Source of the DNA: Oikopleura dioica
Lineage: Eukaryota; Chordata; Appendicularia; Copelata; Oikopleuridae
Direction: 5' to 3'
Length of the DNA stretch: 64,000 bases
Assembly (NCBI GenBank): GCA_907165135.1
Contig: OU015570.1
Coordinates: forward strand, 186,001 to 250,000
Each line of letters begins with the position of its first letter. The stretch's first letter is position 1. A program made the translations under genes and the position numbers. The notes beneath the pieces are model-generated. The model saw only the letters and a program-made list of their open reading frames with translations, did not search any database and was not told the DNA's origin. Positions 21,190 through 32,017 of the stretch are shown piece by piece.

Positions 21190-21602
21190 TTGAAGAAGAA
21201 AAGAAGACCTCCTGAGCTTTCTAAAACTGTATTATACTTTTCCTACAACTTAGCTAAAATTTACTGAAAATATATTTATTGAGCTCTTCAAATTTCTATT
21301 TTAAATCCCTCAACAATCCTCAACAAGACAAGCGCCAAGCCAGCGCGAAGCTATTTGGGTCCTCGAGAAAAGTGAAAAAGGCGCTCGCGGCGGCTGGCGA
21401 GAGTGCCCGCCAAATTGGTACGGGGGGCGCTATTAGGACCGTCCCAATTCAGCGGGAACTATTGTACGTTGGATTCATCCGCTCATATGCACCAATTAAC
21501 CTTTTGGATAATTGGGATAATTACCACCGTGCATACGCAGCAGCTTCTCGGTGATTAACCGGAGACAACAATCAACGAGATCTGACCAGAGAGGGGAAAA
21601 AG

Positions 21603-22046
21603 ATGGATCTCACGATATATGAGAGAGAACACTTGGAATCGGCTCCGACATGGCATTGTCCCTACGACTGCACAGAAGAAGAATACCTCATTTCTGTTCA
21701 GAGATTTGTAAGAAAAATCGAGGTTTTAAAAGACACTTACAAACTAAAACCTGATGCAGCCATCTATTTGTCCATGAAGAGAACGAATGGTGATGCCTTC
21801 GACATCTGGAACAAATTGAGAGACGATGAGTACACCGCTACCGAGAACATTGATGATTTTACTGATGCGCTTGAATCACTTGTATCGATGGACTACGAAA
21901 GCGATTCGTCATCGTCAAGCTCCTCTGAGCATAATGACTCCTCAAGATCCTCGAGCGGCTCTACCTACGAATCGTCTGTCTCAAGCGTCGCGGACTGTGA
22001 GAAAGATTCTGACTCGTATGATGTCTACAACCCTGACTCAGAGTAA
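21603..22046 (+). CDS. Gag-like or captured protein of element A
   Basis: 147 residues, ATG at 21603 just after a purine-rich leader. N-terminal 90 residues are helical (YLISVQRFVRKIEVLKDTYK, DAFDIWNKLRDDEYTA), the rest is a Ser/Asp-rich low-complexity tail (YESDSSSSSSSEHNDSS). It is not visibly related to the gag of elements B, C or D. It is the only candidate structural protein of element A. No nucleic-acid-binding motif. Confidence 0.4.
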   Translation: MDLTIYEREHLESAPTWHCPYDCTEEEYLISVQRFVRKIEVLKDTYKLKPDAAIYLSMKRTNGDAFDIWNKLRDDEYTATENIDDFTDALESLVSMDYESDSSSSSSSEHNDSSRSSSGSTYESSVSSVADCEKDSDSYDVYNPDSE

Positions 22047-22490
22047 TCGACAGCTCGGTGGCTGGAAAAGCGGATGCAAAGAAGTTCATTGAATGAGGGT
22101 GCAAAACTGAATAAATGATCAATGAAAAAAACAGAGGCACAAAAGAGGATGGAGATGTCTGTTGGAAATATAGAACAGTTGATCCAGGAGGGATCCAGAA
22201 GTGTAAAAGCCTGGCCAGGTGCGCGAAATGGATCGACGCTGTTGATGCAAGCCGAGACGCTGCACGTCAATAGGAATCAGAGGTGCCTAAAGGATTGGAA
22301 TGGAAAACAAAACTAACTTCGCAGTGTGAGGTCCCGATTAAAAAATCCCATTATACTGATTATTAGAGATTAAAGGTTATAAATTCACTAGTACTTGATT
22401 ATTAATTTTATTACGCATTCTTTACAATTATTTCTTTTTACTTGTTATATCTAGCTCATCGTGGTCTGTTTCAAACCAATATCTTTATTT

Positions 22491-22977
22491 GGTCAGTACT
22501 GAAAATGTCACGAATGTCACGAATGTCACGAATGTCACAAAAACAGAGACACGTTTTTTTACGAATTAACTTTGAGGAATATTATGAATTTAATTCTGTT
22601 ATAAACGGATTTAGTTGTAACAATAGAGATCAAACTTGAAAAACTCATTTACCATAATCTAAAACAATAAAAAATTATTTGAAAGTTATTGAAATTGATC
22701 GCAATTTCAGGCCCAAAAGATAGATTTTTGATTGAAATTCCTCAATTTTACTATTTTGATTCATAAGAAATCGAAATCATAGTGACTTAAGCACAAATGA
22801 TCAATTTTTCATTGAATCTTCAAGTGATAAACGCCCGCTCCGCGGGTGTTGTGGTAGGAAATTCATAGTGATAAATATCAATAACAAAAGAGTCTCTAGA
22901 ATTTTACTGAAAATGTCACGAAAAAGAAACATGTTTTCGTGGCATTCGTGACATTCGTTACATTTTCAGTACTGTCG
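22491..22977. mobile_element. MITE with 8-bp duplication CTTTATTT
   Basis: CTTTATTT at 22483-22490 and 22978-22985. Ends GGTCAGTACTGAAAATGTCACG / CGTTACATTTTCAGTACTGTCG (split here into short blocks: GGTCAGTACTG, CAGTACTGTCG). The left arm has three tandem AATGTCACG units. An 8-bp duplication fits hAT or P type. Confidence 0.65.
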
Positions 22978-23395
22978 CTTTATTTTTATTCGTGTCCTTC
23001 ATGTTCATGATGCACTTCTTCCGCGCAAAAACGTTCGTTTTCAAATCTTTGAATAGTTGGAAAAACTTTTTCCCGTTCCGATTTTATTTGTCAGTGAGAA
23101 ATGTGTTCTGGCGAACTTAAGATCGAAAGAGAAAGCGCGCGCCCTAACTCTTTTTCTCACTGGCGTTAATCAATCGCGCTTTGTTATCGCGCTTATTAAA
23201 TTCATAATCATTCTCAGTCATGATGCAAATCTGACATTCCCTTAAATGAATAAACATGATTATTATGAACCTATGAAAGAATGACCGCTTGTGCCGCCGG
23301 AAGAGATGGATCAAAAACTTTTTCAATCCACTATATTTTCTCCCACATATGCCACTTTACCACTAATTGACCGGTATCCCCGGAGGCCCGAGAAT

Positions 23396-23603
23396 TGTGG
23401 GGTTCGATAAGTCGATCCACAATCCTCTGGTCACCAGGGGCGTCTCTATGCACTACTATTTACGACCACCTTATAAGCTGTGCTCCAACTGACTCTGGAC
23501 AAGCTTGACAAGATTCGGAATATTCGGAAATAAACCAAATTATCAAATTAACCAGAGAGTTTATATTTTTAACCATAAGGGCTCGACTTGTTCGAGCCCT
23601 ACA
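23396..23603 (+). repeat. Element A 3' LTR
   Basis: 208 bp, same ends as the 5' copy, followed by the CTGT duplication. Confidence 0.85.
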
Positions 23604-24214
23604 CTGTCGCCATGAACACAATTGAAAAAAACTGCCCCTTTTTGAAAATTGAAAATCTTCCTTGATTTTTCCGATCGAAAAATTTTCCGATCGGACATGC
23701 TTTTCCGATCGGAATTGAAAAATCCGATCGGAATCGGTAATCGGATCGGAAATCGGTCGGATCGGTTGAGGTTCGGATCGGATCGCCGAGACCAAGATTT
23801 TTCGTCCGATTGGGCAGCCCTGGCCTGTCTATCTTGGACGAACCTGAAATTGTCAACAAGGTCATCAAGACCATTACGGCGAGCATGGCCATCAAGGCCA
23901 TCAAATCCCAGTTTCAGGTTTTTAGAAGATTTGTAGATTTGGTTGTTGTTGTTTTTATAAGCGCGGTTCTAAAAGTGTTCATGTTCTCAGATTATACAGT
24001 ACGTGGCGTAAAAAATTTTTTGTTTGTCGATAGAGAATTTCATAAGCTTTCTTACAAGCCCTCAAACGTGTTCCAGATAATTTGCGGCGGGGGTCAAATC
24101 AAGATAAAGTTAAAAATGGCACTTTTTTTTACACTTTGGTGCCAATTTATGCCATCTTCTGGTGAAATTAAACTTTTGGTGTAAGCAGATAAAATGTTAT
24201 TTACAATAACTTAA
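23604..24214. other. CCGATCGG-rich spacer
   Basis: Between 23670 and 23790 the palindrome CCGATCGG and relatives (TCGGATCGG, GGATCGGATCG) occur at least eight times. The flanking open frames (23649-24184) are driven by this low complexity and I do not call them genes. Confidence 0.5.
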
Positions 24215-24695
24215 CCCGTTAACAGGCGCATGGCTGTCTCACGGCCACGCAGACTTTGGAGAGCGATAAGATAAGCGAAACTATGTTTTTTATCAAAAAT
24301 TTTTGTATTTCTTCAAAATTCAATCAATTTTCTGTCTGCTTGTATAAATTTGAAAAAATCGGCATGAAATTCCGCTCAGGAGAAGCGAAATAAAAATTTA
24401 AGTCAGCGAAAAAAAGGGAAAGCGTCATACAAGTCGCCCGCCTTTTCCCTTCTTTCCCTTTTTTTTCAATCTCAGCGCCGAAAATAACGTAACTTTGACA
24501 TCAATTTTGAACCCCTAAACGAATAAGAAAAAGAAAAAAAAAAGATCTAGAAGAAAAAGAAGACGCTTTTGAGTACTCTTGTCTTTTCAGAATTCTATTT
24601 TGTAATCCCTTATTCTCAGAGAACACCAAAAGGTGCGTGGACTTCAGACAGCCACGCGCCCGTTAACGCATAAGATCGGATGCCCAGTTAACGGG
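24215..24695. mobile_element. 481-bp piggyBac-type MITE, CCCGTTAAC ends
   Basis: TTAA at 24211-24214 and 24696-24699; ends CCCGTTAAC / GTTAACGGG. Inner arms repeat GGCTGTCT and AGACAGCC with CGCATGGC/CACGCGCC neighbours. CCC at the tip and TTAA targets match piggyBac. No coding. Confidence 0.75.
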
Positions 24696-25137
24696 TTAAA
24701 TAGATTAAAAGGGTTAAAAGAGGTTTTTTCGGAGCTCAAATTTTCAAGCGCGTGGCCTAATTATACTGCTGAGCTGAATTATTAACTCAAATTGTAAAGT
24801 AGGGCTCGCCAAAAAAAAATCGATGTCTTGAAAGTGCCAGCAAGTATGTTTTTCTTACTTCCCATAATCTAAAACCCAAAACTTTCTATATAACCATACC
24901 CTGTAACTCAACCAAAAAATTTTAAGAGCGAATTTTCGATAAAAATGGCCTTTTTTCGGGGTCCAATCGCTTTCACGAAAAAAAATAAACAAAGAAAGCC
25001 TCTCAAAACTACTTGTATTTGATAGTTACATAAAGCTGAGAGTCTGAGCTTTAATTAGCACTGTTGTTTAGGGTTCTGTCTAAGAATTCTTATTGTAAAA
25101 AAGGTCGTTTTTTAGATAAAAATCAAAAATTGACGTA
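24696..25137. other. Spacer with old repeat
   Basis: AGGGCTCGCC followed by AAAAAATCGATGTC near 24804 matches, inverted, the ends of the repeats near 30240 and 49370. No gene. Confidence 0.35.
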
Positions 25138-25655
25138 CAGTGAAAACCCATTTTAAGGCCACTTTTTGGATGACAGCAAATTTCAAAAGTGGCCTTAAAA
25201 TGGATATTTATTGCCTTTCGTCGGATGACAACAAATTTTCCCATATTTTTGGGACAAAAATGAATCATAAGGGTTTATAGGGGAAGGCTCGAGTGTTGTG
25301 TTTATATACTGTATTGCGCTATGTATAAATTTGTCCTTTCCTATCAATCAATCCTGACAGCTCAGCGCTAGCTGTTCTTGTGCTCATTATTTTCATTTTC
25401 GTGAACTCCAAATTCTCGTGCTCGTGAACTCCGAATTTTCGTGTCCGTGAACTCGTAAAATCCGAGTCCACGGAATCAGTCCATGAACACGAAACCAACT
25501 ATAAAAACGAGTGCACCTTTTTGAACGCATCATTCTACTTTTCTTTTTTCTGGAATAAACATCTCAGATAAAAATCACTTTGTAGTGTATAATCACTACA
25601 AATTGGTGACTGAGTATTTAAATTTCCCTACCCCCGAAAGAGATATCCACTAAAA

Positions 25656-26375
25656 ATGTCAAACAGACATATCAGAGACGACAAAACGCAACAACCAAAG
25701 AATGATCACGTCGAAAATGATCCTGCAATAAAAGAGCTTGCGAAATTTGTTGATTCCGGAGAAAAAAGCGTCAGTGAAATCAAAATGTTGCTGGCTGCAT
25801 TTCGAGAAAGCAACAAGGATGATAATATCCCTAAGCTTGAAAACCAGAATCCAGCATCGCCAACTTCTCGAGTTATTCCGACGCGCGCTATGAAAAATGT
25901 GACCGTCAAAGTTCAAAATATGACTCGACTCTTCCTATCAGCTCATGGCTCAAAAGTCTCGAAATTTCCGGCAAAGTCTCTGCCCTTTCTGATGAAGAGC
26001 TTATCACTGTAGCTCTGACCAGCTTGCTAGCAAATGAAGATGGCAGCCACATTGCGTTATCACTGTCACTCAGTGAATTGAAAGATTGGAACTCCTTCAA
26101 AACAAAAATGCTTGACTGCCTTGGAAAAACAAGAGACTACTACAAGTTTCAGTTCGAGAACTACGAAAAAGGACCCAATGCTTTTGGTGTCGCGATGGCT
26201 AAACTCTGTTTCTACTTCAAGCAAGGTTATAATGTCGCCGATCTTCGTAAAACTGACGAAGAACTGCTTGTCGAGAGATTCTGTCAGTGTCAAAATGGTA
26301 AATGAAAGAACTTCTTTTGCGGGAAAAAGACAAGCTGAGCTAGAGAGATCAATTCGAAAAAAAATATCTGCATAA
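25656..26375 (+). pseudogene. Broken gag of element B
   Basis: ATG at 25656 opens a 118-codon frame; the capsid-like part continues in other frames. In the frame read from about 25880 it shows LPISSWLKSLEISGK and DEELITVALTSLLANEDG, then LKDWNSFKTKMLDCLGK, homologous block by block to the gag of elements C (46017-45769) and D (62336 on). At least one frameshift near 25900 and another after 26300, where the expected ELLRREK block decays. No CCCH finger is seen. Confidence 0.7.
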
Positions 26376-26578
26376 GAAGCCGTTCTTTTCTTGCTTAAAA
26401 ATGAATACCGACTATACGCACTGAAACGAAAACGACGCTTGCCTCACCAAATGGCTAATCCTAGCCAGATCAGCGATCAAATCCAAAATTTTGTTCATTA
26501 AAAAGAAGGATAACAAAAAACTGGTTTGCAGCGCGACCAGTCAAAAATGCGACCCGTTAACTTCTGACATGCCTTTAA

Positions 26579-27257
26579 GGGTACTACCTTCGATTTCCCC
26601 AACTTTAGCCTTGAATAACCCTTAGCATGGCATGGATAGCGGGTATCATATGGCCTCTAAAAGTTTAACTATCTTAGATCTTTAATCTGTCAGAGGCGTT
26701 TTCGAATAGCTCAATGAAAAGTCGGCGAATTTCTAGCTTAAAAATATCATTGTTGCAGAAAAAGACTGAATAAACGGCGAAATAGCTCGAAAAGTAGCTT
26801 GATAACTTAGCCTGATTATATTTTTTATGTGTAAATTTAACCTTCATCTTAAAAATGACAGACGGTTTTCTTGATTGAAAAAGGAAAAATACCAAAATTA
26901 ATTTTTTGAAAATTCTGTCTTTATGATTTTGCTAAAATTGAGCATTTTTCAAAATTTGGCGACGCATTTTTGTCTCTAGAAGCAAAATATCTTAGTTCAA
27001 TAATTAATCAAGTCACCATAATCCGCATCTTATTCTGAGCTTCAAAAGGAGCCCTTATTTGGAAGAATCGGACACCAAAAAATTTTTCGGAAAAATACTT
27101 TCTAGTACAGAAATCAATTAAAACTCTAATTATTATGAAAACGCTTGACGTTATGAATGAAACGTTCGGACCTTTTTTGATCAAAATTTCATGAGGAATT
27201 CATTTCCGATGAAAAATTTAACATAACCGGTCATTGGGGTAATCGACGGTAGTACCC
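26579..27257. mobile_element. 679-bp TTAA MITE inside element B
   Basis: TTAA at 26575-26578 and 27258-27261; ends GGGTACTACCTTCGATT / AATCGACGGTAGTACCC. No coding. It inserted after element B, which dates B as the older of the two. Confidence 0.75.
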
Positions 27258-28107
27258 TTAAACAAACGGTCTTGCGGACATCCAACTCAGCAGAGCTTCA
27301 TTCAACCATCGATCACAGTTATCTTCCAATATGAGATGTTATCATAATACAAAAACCTGCCGCAATCCAAACAATGCAAAATCTTCTAGCAGAAGAAATC
27401 AGCCGATAACCACAATGCATGAATGATGTCGCCGGAGACAACGTTCAACTACGACGTAAACTTAATGCGAAATCAAGCATTTGCATCTGCGAAAGCGATA
27501 AAATTAATAAAAAGGGGGAGAATGGATCTTCACAACATTTGTCGAAAATCCGCATACAGCGTATGTGGTTGCCAATATTTAAAGACCATGGACGTCCGAC
27601 TTACGCAAAATTCAATGGTAGCTCACAGAGAAGGGACCTCTACATAAACTGATTTATCGTCGTTAAAAACCCCATTGAATATCCGCCGCAAAACCAACAA
27701 GACCGCTATCTTTTCTTACGTCGGCTGTTCACGTGGCCACAATCGAACAGAAGACCTTAAGGTCTGATATGTTCATTTCGAGCACGGCTGCGGAAACAAC
27801 AAAATGCAACCTTGTCAATTGGCACCTATCATTAACCTTAAATTGACAACTTCGAATATTCTCAGCGAGAATAGCGGCATTTGCACTGATATCCTCAGCG
27901 AAGGAAATATCAGCTCAACTTAAACATGTCATGCGACAGTATCAACTCAAACTTCAGCGAAGTAAAATGTAAAATCACCTTACAAGAAATCAAAAACAAC
28001 TCGACAAATCTTCAGCGAAGATTATCACTAATAACTGAAATCGCCTTCAGTTCGTTAGGAGCGGTATATGTGATAGTCTTTCGCGGAAACATCACAGTTT
28101 ACTGAAA

Positions 28108-28599
28108 ATGCCGTCAATTTCTCCAAAAAGGCGCCGTATGCGAATTTATCTAGAAATGAATTGTGCGTTTTATGAATCTGCGCGTATTCTGTCGAAAATC
28201 AAAGAAATATTATCTCCAGCGAAGATAAACAAGCAAAAGTATTTGGAGAATAATTCTTTGTCATGCGACTTAATGATGTATCGTTTCATTATTCAGCGAA
28301 GAATCAAAATAAAGCCTTCTCAAACCCAAGAAAAATTCCAAGCACAATATTCGCCTCGCGTTGGAACAGAATTGGGGCGCGTCACGGCTGAGCGCCCCCA
28401 GCAATTATCCCGGTCGCGCCCGAGTCCCGACTGGTACTTGTCAAGCAGCGCTAGAATCGTAAAAAATCTTGAAAATGATTTCTTCATTTTTGCCCCCGCT
28501 CACTCAAAAAGGATCGTGCAACGCTTTTTACTACCAGCGATCTTCAACATCATCATTCCAGTTGATTTTCTACCCATCGCTTACATAGAGAATTTGTAG
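28108..28599 (+). CDS. Uncharacterised 163-codon frame near the 3' end of element B
   Basis: ATG at 28108, stop 28599. Basic N-terminus (SPKRRRMRIYLEMNC), hydrophobic C-terminus (FLLPAIFNIIIPVDFLPIAYIENL) that could be membrane-associated. It occupies the position of an env-like third ORF, but no signal peptide or Cys pattern is visible. It may be non-coding. The word CAGCGAA recurs about ten times between 27865 and 28310. Confidence 0.25.
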   Translation: MPSISPKRRRMRIYLEMNCAFYESARILSKIKEILSPAKINKQKYLENNSLSCDLMMYRFIIQRRIKIKPSQTQEKFQAQYSPRVGTELGRVTAERPQQLSRSRPSPDWYLSSSARIVKNLENDFFIFAPAHSKRIVQRFLLPAIFNIIIPVDFLPIAYIENL

Positions 28600-28852
28600 A
28601 GAACACGCGAAATGATCGAAAACGAGCAAGCAGAAGCAGAATCAATCAAGGCGAAATGCAAATTAAACTACGACGAAATCTTCCAACTTATTGAATAACC
28701 TCTCAAAAAAAAAGAATCAAAATCGTCAACCAGTACCTGTGTAAAACTCGCCGATCAACTACGATCAACCATCTTTCCCTGAAAATCTCAGTGAAATTTT
28801 TAATTGATGTATCTGTTAGAAATTTCTATTTTCCCTACGCTTCGCTTCAAAT

Positions 28853-28867
28853 AATGAGGGAGGAATA
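28853..28867 (+). promoter_or_regulatory. Polypurine tract of element B
   Basis: AATGAGGGAGGAATA immediately before the 3' LTR; plus-strand DNA primer site by position. Confidence 0.6.
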
Positions 28868-29835
28868 TGTAGTGTTTATATACTGTATTGCGCTATGTAT
28901 AAATTTGTCCTTTCCTATCAATCAATCCTGACAGCTCAGCGCTAGCTGTTCTTGTGCTCATTATTTTCATTTTCGTGAACTCCAAATTCTCGTGCTTGTG
29001 AACTCCGAATTTTCGTGTCCGTGAACTCGTAAAATCCGAGTCCACGGAATCAGTCCATAAAGACGAAACCAACTATAAAAACGAGTGCACCTTTTTGAAA
29101 GCATCATTCTACTTTTCATTTTTCTGGAATAAACATCTCAGATAAAAATCACTTTGTAGTGTTTAATCATTACACGAGTCTACCGCATGTTTCTATCGCC
29201 CGAATCAAGTATGATTCCAAATGTGTTCTTTAAATTTGACTCTTGGTAATTCTCCCTTTCACTCTTTCAAAAATATTTTTCTGACAACATATCAGAGAAA
29301 TGGATCGAAAATATCCATCGAAATTTTCATGCACTTGAACCCCGAAATCTTCAAGGGATCATGGATCAACACAGGACTACTTCAAGAGGCTTATTTTTGA
29401 GAAGAAATCGAGCAGTTTGAAGATCTCGATGTTGCAGAAAATGTTCTGGACAAGAAGAAGAATTAGTTGAGCAGTTTTCTGGTGCTTCAAATTGATGAAA
29501 CACGTCCTCGGACTCCGATAGAGATTGAAGAAGTGCCTCAAGTTCAAGTGACAGACAATGCCGACACTGAAAAGCCACCGACTTCAAAATGGCCGAAGAC
29601 ACAGTCGAAGAAAGCTAGCTTTTACAAGCGAAACTGTAATTTTCGGATTTTGAAAAAAAAAAATCAAAAAAATTGGCCTTATAGACTATAAGTTATAGGG
29701 GATTTTTTTAGGATGACAGATTTTGGAGACTTTCCAAAAAAGTGGCCTTAAAAGGGTGGGCCTTAAAATGGGTTTTCACTGTATCTTTTTATCAATCATT
29801 CGATATTTTTCAGTAGTTTACTTCTATTCTCCCCA

Positions 29836-30250
29836 GATCTGAGACGAAACTATTATAGAATAGAGCGTTGCGCTTCTTTTAAGTACTTTGCCGGGTCGGA
29901 AACTTGGGGGTCGGAAACTTGGGGAACTCGAGATATCCAAGGTTTTCTGGTTAAAATTAGGCCAAAAAACTGTGAGTTTGAGGAATTTTTAGTAGGATTT
30001 TATTGGGATTCTTTGGCAAAATCTTGATCCTACCTTCGTAAATAGCTTATTCAAAAAGGCATAAAAAGTTATGCTCGAAAATTCAAAAAATATTGAAATT
30101 TCCGGAGAAATGACGTCATGGCACGTGATCAAAGTCCCAAAAATATAGCTCTAGAATTTTTTCCGCAAGACCTACGCCAGACAGAGACATATCATTCGAA
30201 TCAAGAACGAACGAGGATTATTTTAAAGTGCAATTCGTAGGGGAGAATTG
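29836..30250. repeat. Old interspersed repeat (pair with 49005-49385)
   Basis: Colinear but diverged with 49005-49385: shared blocks include GAGATATNNA, GGCCAAAAAA, CATAAAAAGT, CATATCATT(C/T)GAATCA and GACATC(G/T)A then TTTTTTTGG(C/G). Ends with ..GGCAAGCCCTATTGTA, reminiscent of a TA element with CAATAGGGC termini. Non-coding. 30251-30539 has no supported feature. Confidence 0.45.
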
Positions 30251-30539
30251 ACATCGATTTTTTTTGGCAAGCCCTATTGTAAAGGACACTGCTTAGACAA
30301 CAGATCATTTTTTGTACTTTTGAAGCAAAAATCGACAATCAGAAAGCAGCTCCGCGCCTGCCTTAAAGGAAAATTCATAAAAAACTTTCTAGAATTGATG
30401 GCCTTGTTGATAATTTCAGGTTTTCCCTCTTTTTTGCTAAAATGGATGCCGAATAATAAGTGATTTTCCTTATTATTAAACCCTTTCGGAAATTGAAAAG
30501 CGGAATGATGATTCCGAATTGTCAAAGACATCTTGAAAC

Positions 30540-30617
30540 GAATCCACCATAAAGCTAAAATGACCGATGGAGTTCTTCTGTTCGCAGATGTGTCAGGCTT
30601 TACAGCTCTTACAGAAA
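30540..30617 (+). CDS. Soluble adenylyl cyclase-like (ADCY10-type), exon with first metal Asp
   Basis: Reads ..KMTDGVLLFADVSGFTALTE and ends at a GTAAAAG donor (30618). FADVSGFTALTE is the signature of the class III cyclase first catalytic block in ADCY10-type enzymes, with the metal-binding Asp. The protein makes cAMP from ATP in the cytosol or organelles and is bicarbonate-regulated in animals. The next exons are at 36769-36891 and 49531-49689. Start of the exon is uncertain: a stop lies 50 bases upstream, and AG at 30527-30528 is one possible acceptor. The upstream part of the gene was not found. Confidence 0.7.
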
Positions 30618-30637
30618 GTAAAAGTTTAAAAAATACA

Positions 30638-32017
30638 CAGTTTTTTATTGAATTTTCGGATATCAAATTTATGGACATTTTTGCAATTTTAAAGGGTTTT
30701 CTTGGGACACTTCTCAAAAGTGCCTGTATCAAATTTTTGGACATTTTCTGCGCCAAAATTTTAATATTCTGTTTTTTTTTTGCGAAATATGACGTTTATT
30801 CTTATCATAAACGTGATTTTTTCTTTGAGAAAGATAAGATTGAAGGTTGATCTCGTAACCAAAATCCGTAGTCCAAAAACTCAAAAATCGAAAAATGAAA
30901 TCATTGACTTTTATCAATTGTGCTCGACCCCCCCTTCGGCCTCAATATTTGAAATTATTTTTCAGGAGATAGACTTTATTTCTCAGAAGAGTTCAATCTT
31001 GCAATAGTTTGAAATTGCGCGCGCCTTTTTGTGATTGGTCAACCGTTTTTGACGAGATTTTTCATACTGGGTCGGGGAAGATTTTTTTGAGAAAGCTAAG
31101 GAAATCGAGAAGAATGAATAAAGAAGACTTGAATTTATTTTTAACTGATTTTTTCTTAATGTTTTGTGCTTTGAAACTGTAAATTATTATTTTTTTTTAA
31201 ATCTTAGTTAATCTCAGTACGGTGATCTTCTACGGTCAACCAAAAAATTTAAGCTTTTGAATTTTGGAAGAACGAAAGAAAGACTTGAGCTCGTGATGCG
31301 AAACATTCGAGACGTCCTGCGCATCCGGGGCTTTTGGGTTCGCGACTTCGATGACCCATCGATTAGCGAAGACTTGAGCAATCATATTCGAGATGGAGAG
31401 TTCAGGTAAACGGACGTACTTAGAGAACAATCAAACGAGAAGATTTAGTGTTGAGTGCATCAATGGTTGTACTGTTCTTCGTGAGATACCCAAACCGGTC
31501 ACTAGTGTGTTGCTGATAACAAACGCCAAAAACTACCACGAATTAGCCCTGCTGATTCTTCAAGAGTACACTAAAGTTCAGTCGAACTCGGGCAAGTGAT
31601 GATTGAATTCAGACAATGGAGGGACTTATTGTATTTTTTACAAAAAAGGAATCAATAAACGATTCTTGGGCGCTGACAGCGATGTGTTGGACAGACAGCT
31701 TTACAAAATCTACTTCAAAAACGTCTTCTTTTCATATGCAAAGGTAGGGAGAAAGATTTGCCTAACCGAGATAAAGGTCTTTCATAGGAAAAAAGGCTCA
31801 ACGAGAAATTTTTATATTCTGTTTTTTTTTGCCAGACATGATGTTTTTTCTTATCAAAAATGATATTTTTCTTTGAGAAATATAAGAAGGTTGATCTCGT
31901 ACCTCTAGAACATTTTTTGTCCTAAGAAGAAGGAAGAAACAGAGAATGATGGAGAATTTTTGGACATTTTTGCGAAAATCGTGGGACAAAAATGTCCATA
32001 AATTCCATAATTAACTG
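30638..32017. mobile_element. Two partial MITE copies with ATGGACATTTTTG ends
   Basis: Left: CAGTTTTTTATTG..AAATTTATGGACATTTTTG (30638-30680). Right: CAAAAATGTCCATAAATTCC..TTAACTG then TA (to 32017). In addition TTAATATTCTG..GGTTGATCTCGTA at 30765-30855 is repeated directly at 31810-31900. The simplest reading is two damaged copies facing in on the coding exons at 31219-31599, but one larger element is also possible. The left copy begins 20 bases after the cyclase donor site. Confidence 0.4.
31219..31599 (+). CDS. Two-exon gene fragment, 37-bp intron, possibly NAD kinase-like
   Basis: Exon 1 (31219-31405) follows TTAATCTCAG and reads ..ERLELVMRNIRDVLRIRG.. and ..DDPSISEDLSNHIRDGEF, ending at GTAAAC. 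A 37-bp intron (31406-31442) ends AG, and exon 2 (31443-31599) continues in frame: FSVECINGCTVLREIPKP, then VTSVLLITNAKNYHELALLI, to a stop. The second exon's pattern (..PKPVTSVLLITNAKN) loosely resembles the start of the NAD kinase catalytic domain, but the nucleotide-binding GGDG motif is not present. Upstream Met at 31296 or an upstream exon. It lies in the apparent first intron of the cyclase gene, same strand. Confidence 0.4.

Larger units (their letters stand above)
18853..21464 (+). mobile_element. pogo/Tigger-like DNA transposon inside element A
   Basis: TA duplications at 18851-18852 and 21465-21466. Terminal inverted repeats are CAATAGTTCCCGCTGA then (G/A)TTGGGACG, 25 bp with one mismatch. 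Subterminal direct repeats GCCCGCCAAATTGG.ACGG occur at both ends. The element, 2612 bp, encodes a DDE-type transposase (19358-20831) and a second acidic frame (20947-21189). TA targeting, CA-starting termini and the transposase type fit the pogo/Tigger branch of Tc1/mariner. Confidence 0.88.
18016..23603 (+). mobile_element. LTR element A (non-autonomous), CTGT duplication
   Basis: Two 208-bp LTRs (18016-18223, 23396-23603), each TGTGGGG..CCCTACA, differ at about ten positions. CTGT is duplicated at 18012-18015 and 23604-23607. After the left LTR comes AA then TGGTGACTGAAG, the primer-binding motif shared with elements B, C and D. No protease, reverse transcriptase or integrase is seen; the only plausible own protein is the ORF at 21603-22046. 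A pogo-like transposon (18853-21464), a 210-bp MITE (18421-18630) and a MITE with an 8-bp duplication (22491-22977) have inserted since; without them the element would be about 2.3 kb. The polypurine tract before the right LTR is weak (GGAGGCCCGAGAA). Confidence 0.85.
25294..29174 (+). mobile_element. LTR element B (non-autonomous), CGAG duplication
   Basis: LTRs at 25294-25601 and 28868-29174 (308 and 307 bp) begin TGT(T/A)GTGTTTATATAC and end TACA. CGAG is duplicated at 25290-25293 and 29175-29178. AATTGGTGACTGAG follows the left LTR (primer-binding motif) and AATGAGGGAGGAATA precedes the right one (polypurine tract). The two LTRs differ at only about six positions, so the insertion is young. 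Internal 3.27 kb holds a broken gag, a TTAA MITE and a 163-codon frame, but no pol. Confidence 0.88.
25138..29781. mobile_element. pogo-type MITE P1, split by element B
   Basis: TA flanks at 25136-25137 and 29782-29783; ends CAGTGAAAACCCATTTTAAGG / AAAATGGGTTTTCACTG (shared block TTAAGGCCAC inside). Removing element B and its 4-bp duplication leaves 759 bp, close to the 761 bp of the copy at 40977-41974 after its own insertion is removed. The interior fragment near 29470-29680 reads as a short open frame but is repeat sequence. Confidence 0.8.

Noticed and set aside
23810-24184. 124-codon gene
   Set aside because: Begins in CCGATCGG low-complexity sequence and has no conserved motif or splice context.
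30274-30756. Minus-strand 160-codon gene
   Set aside because: Antisense to the cyclase exon at 30540-30617 and otherwise repeat sequence.
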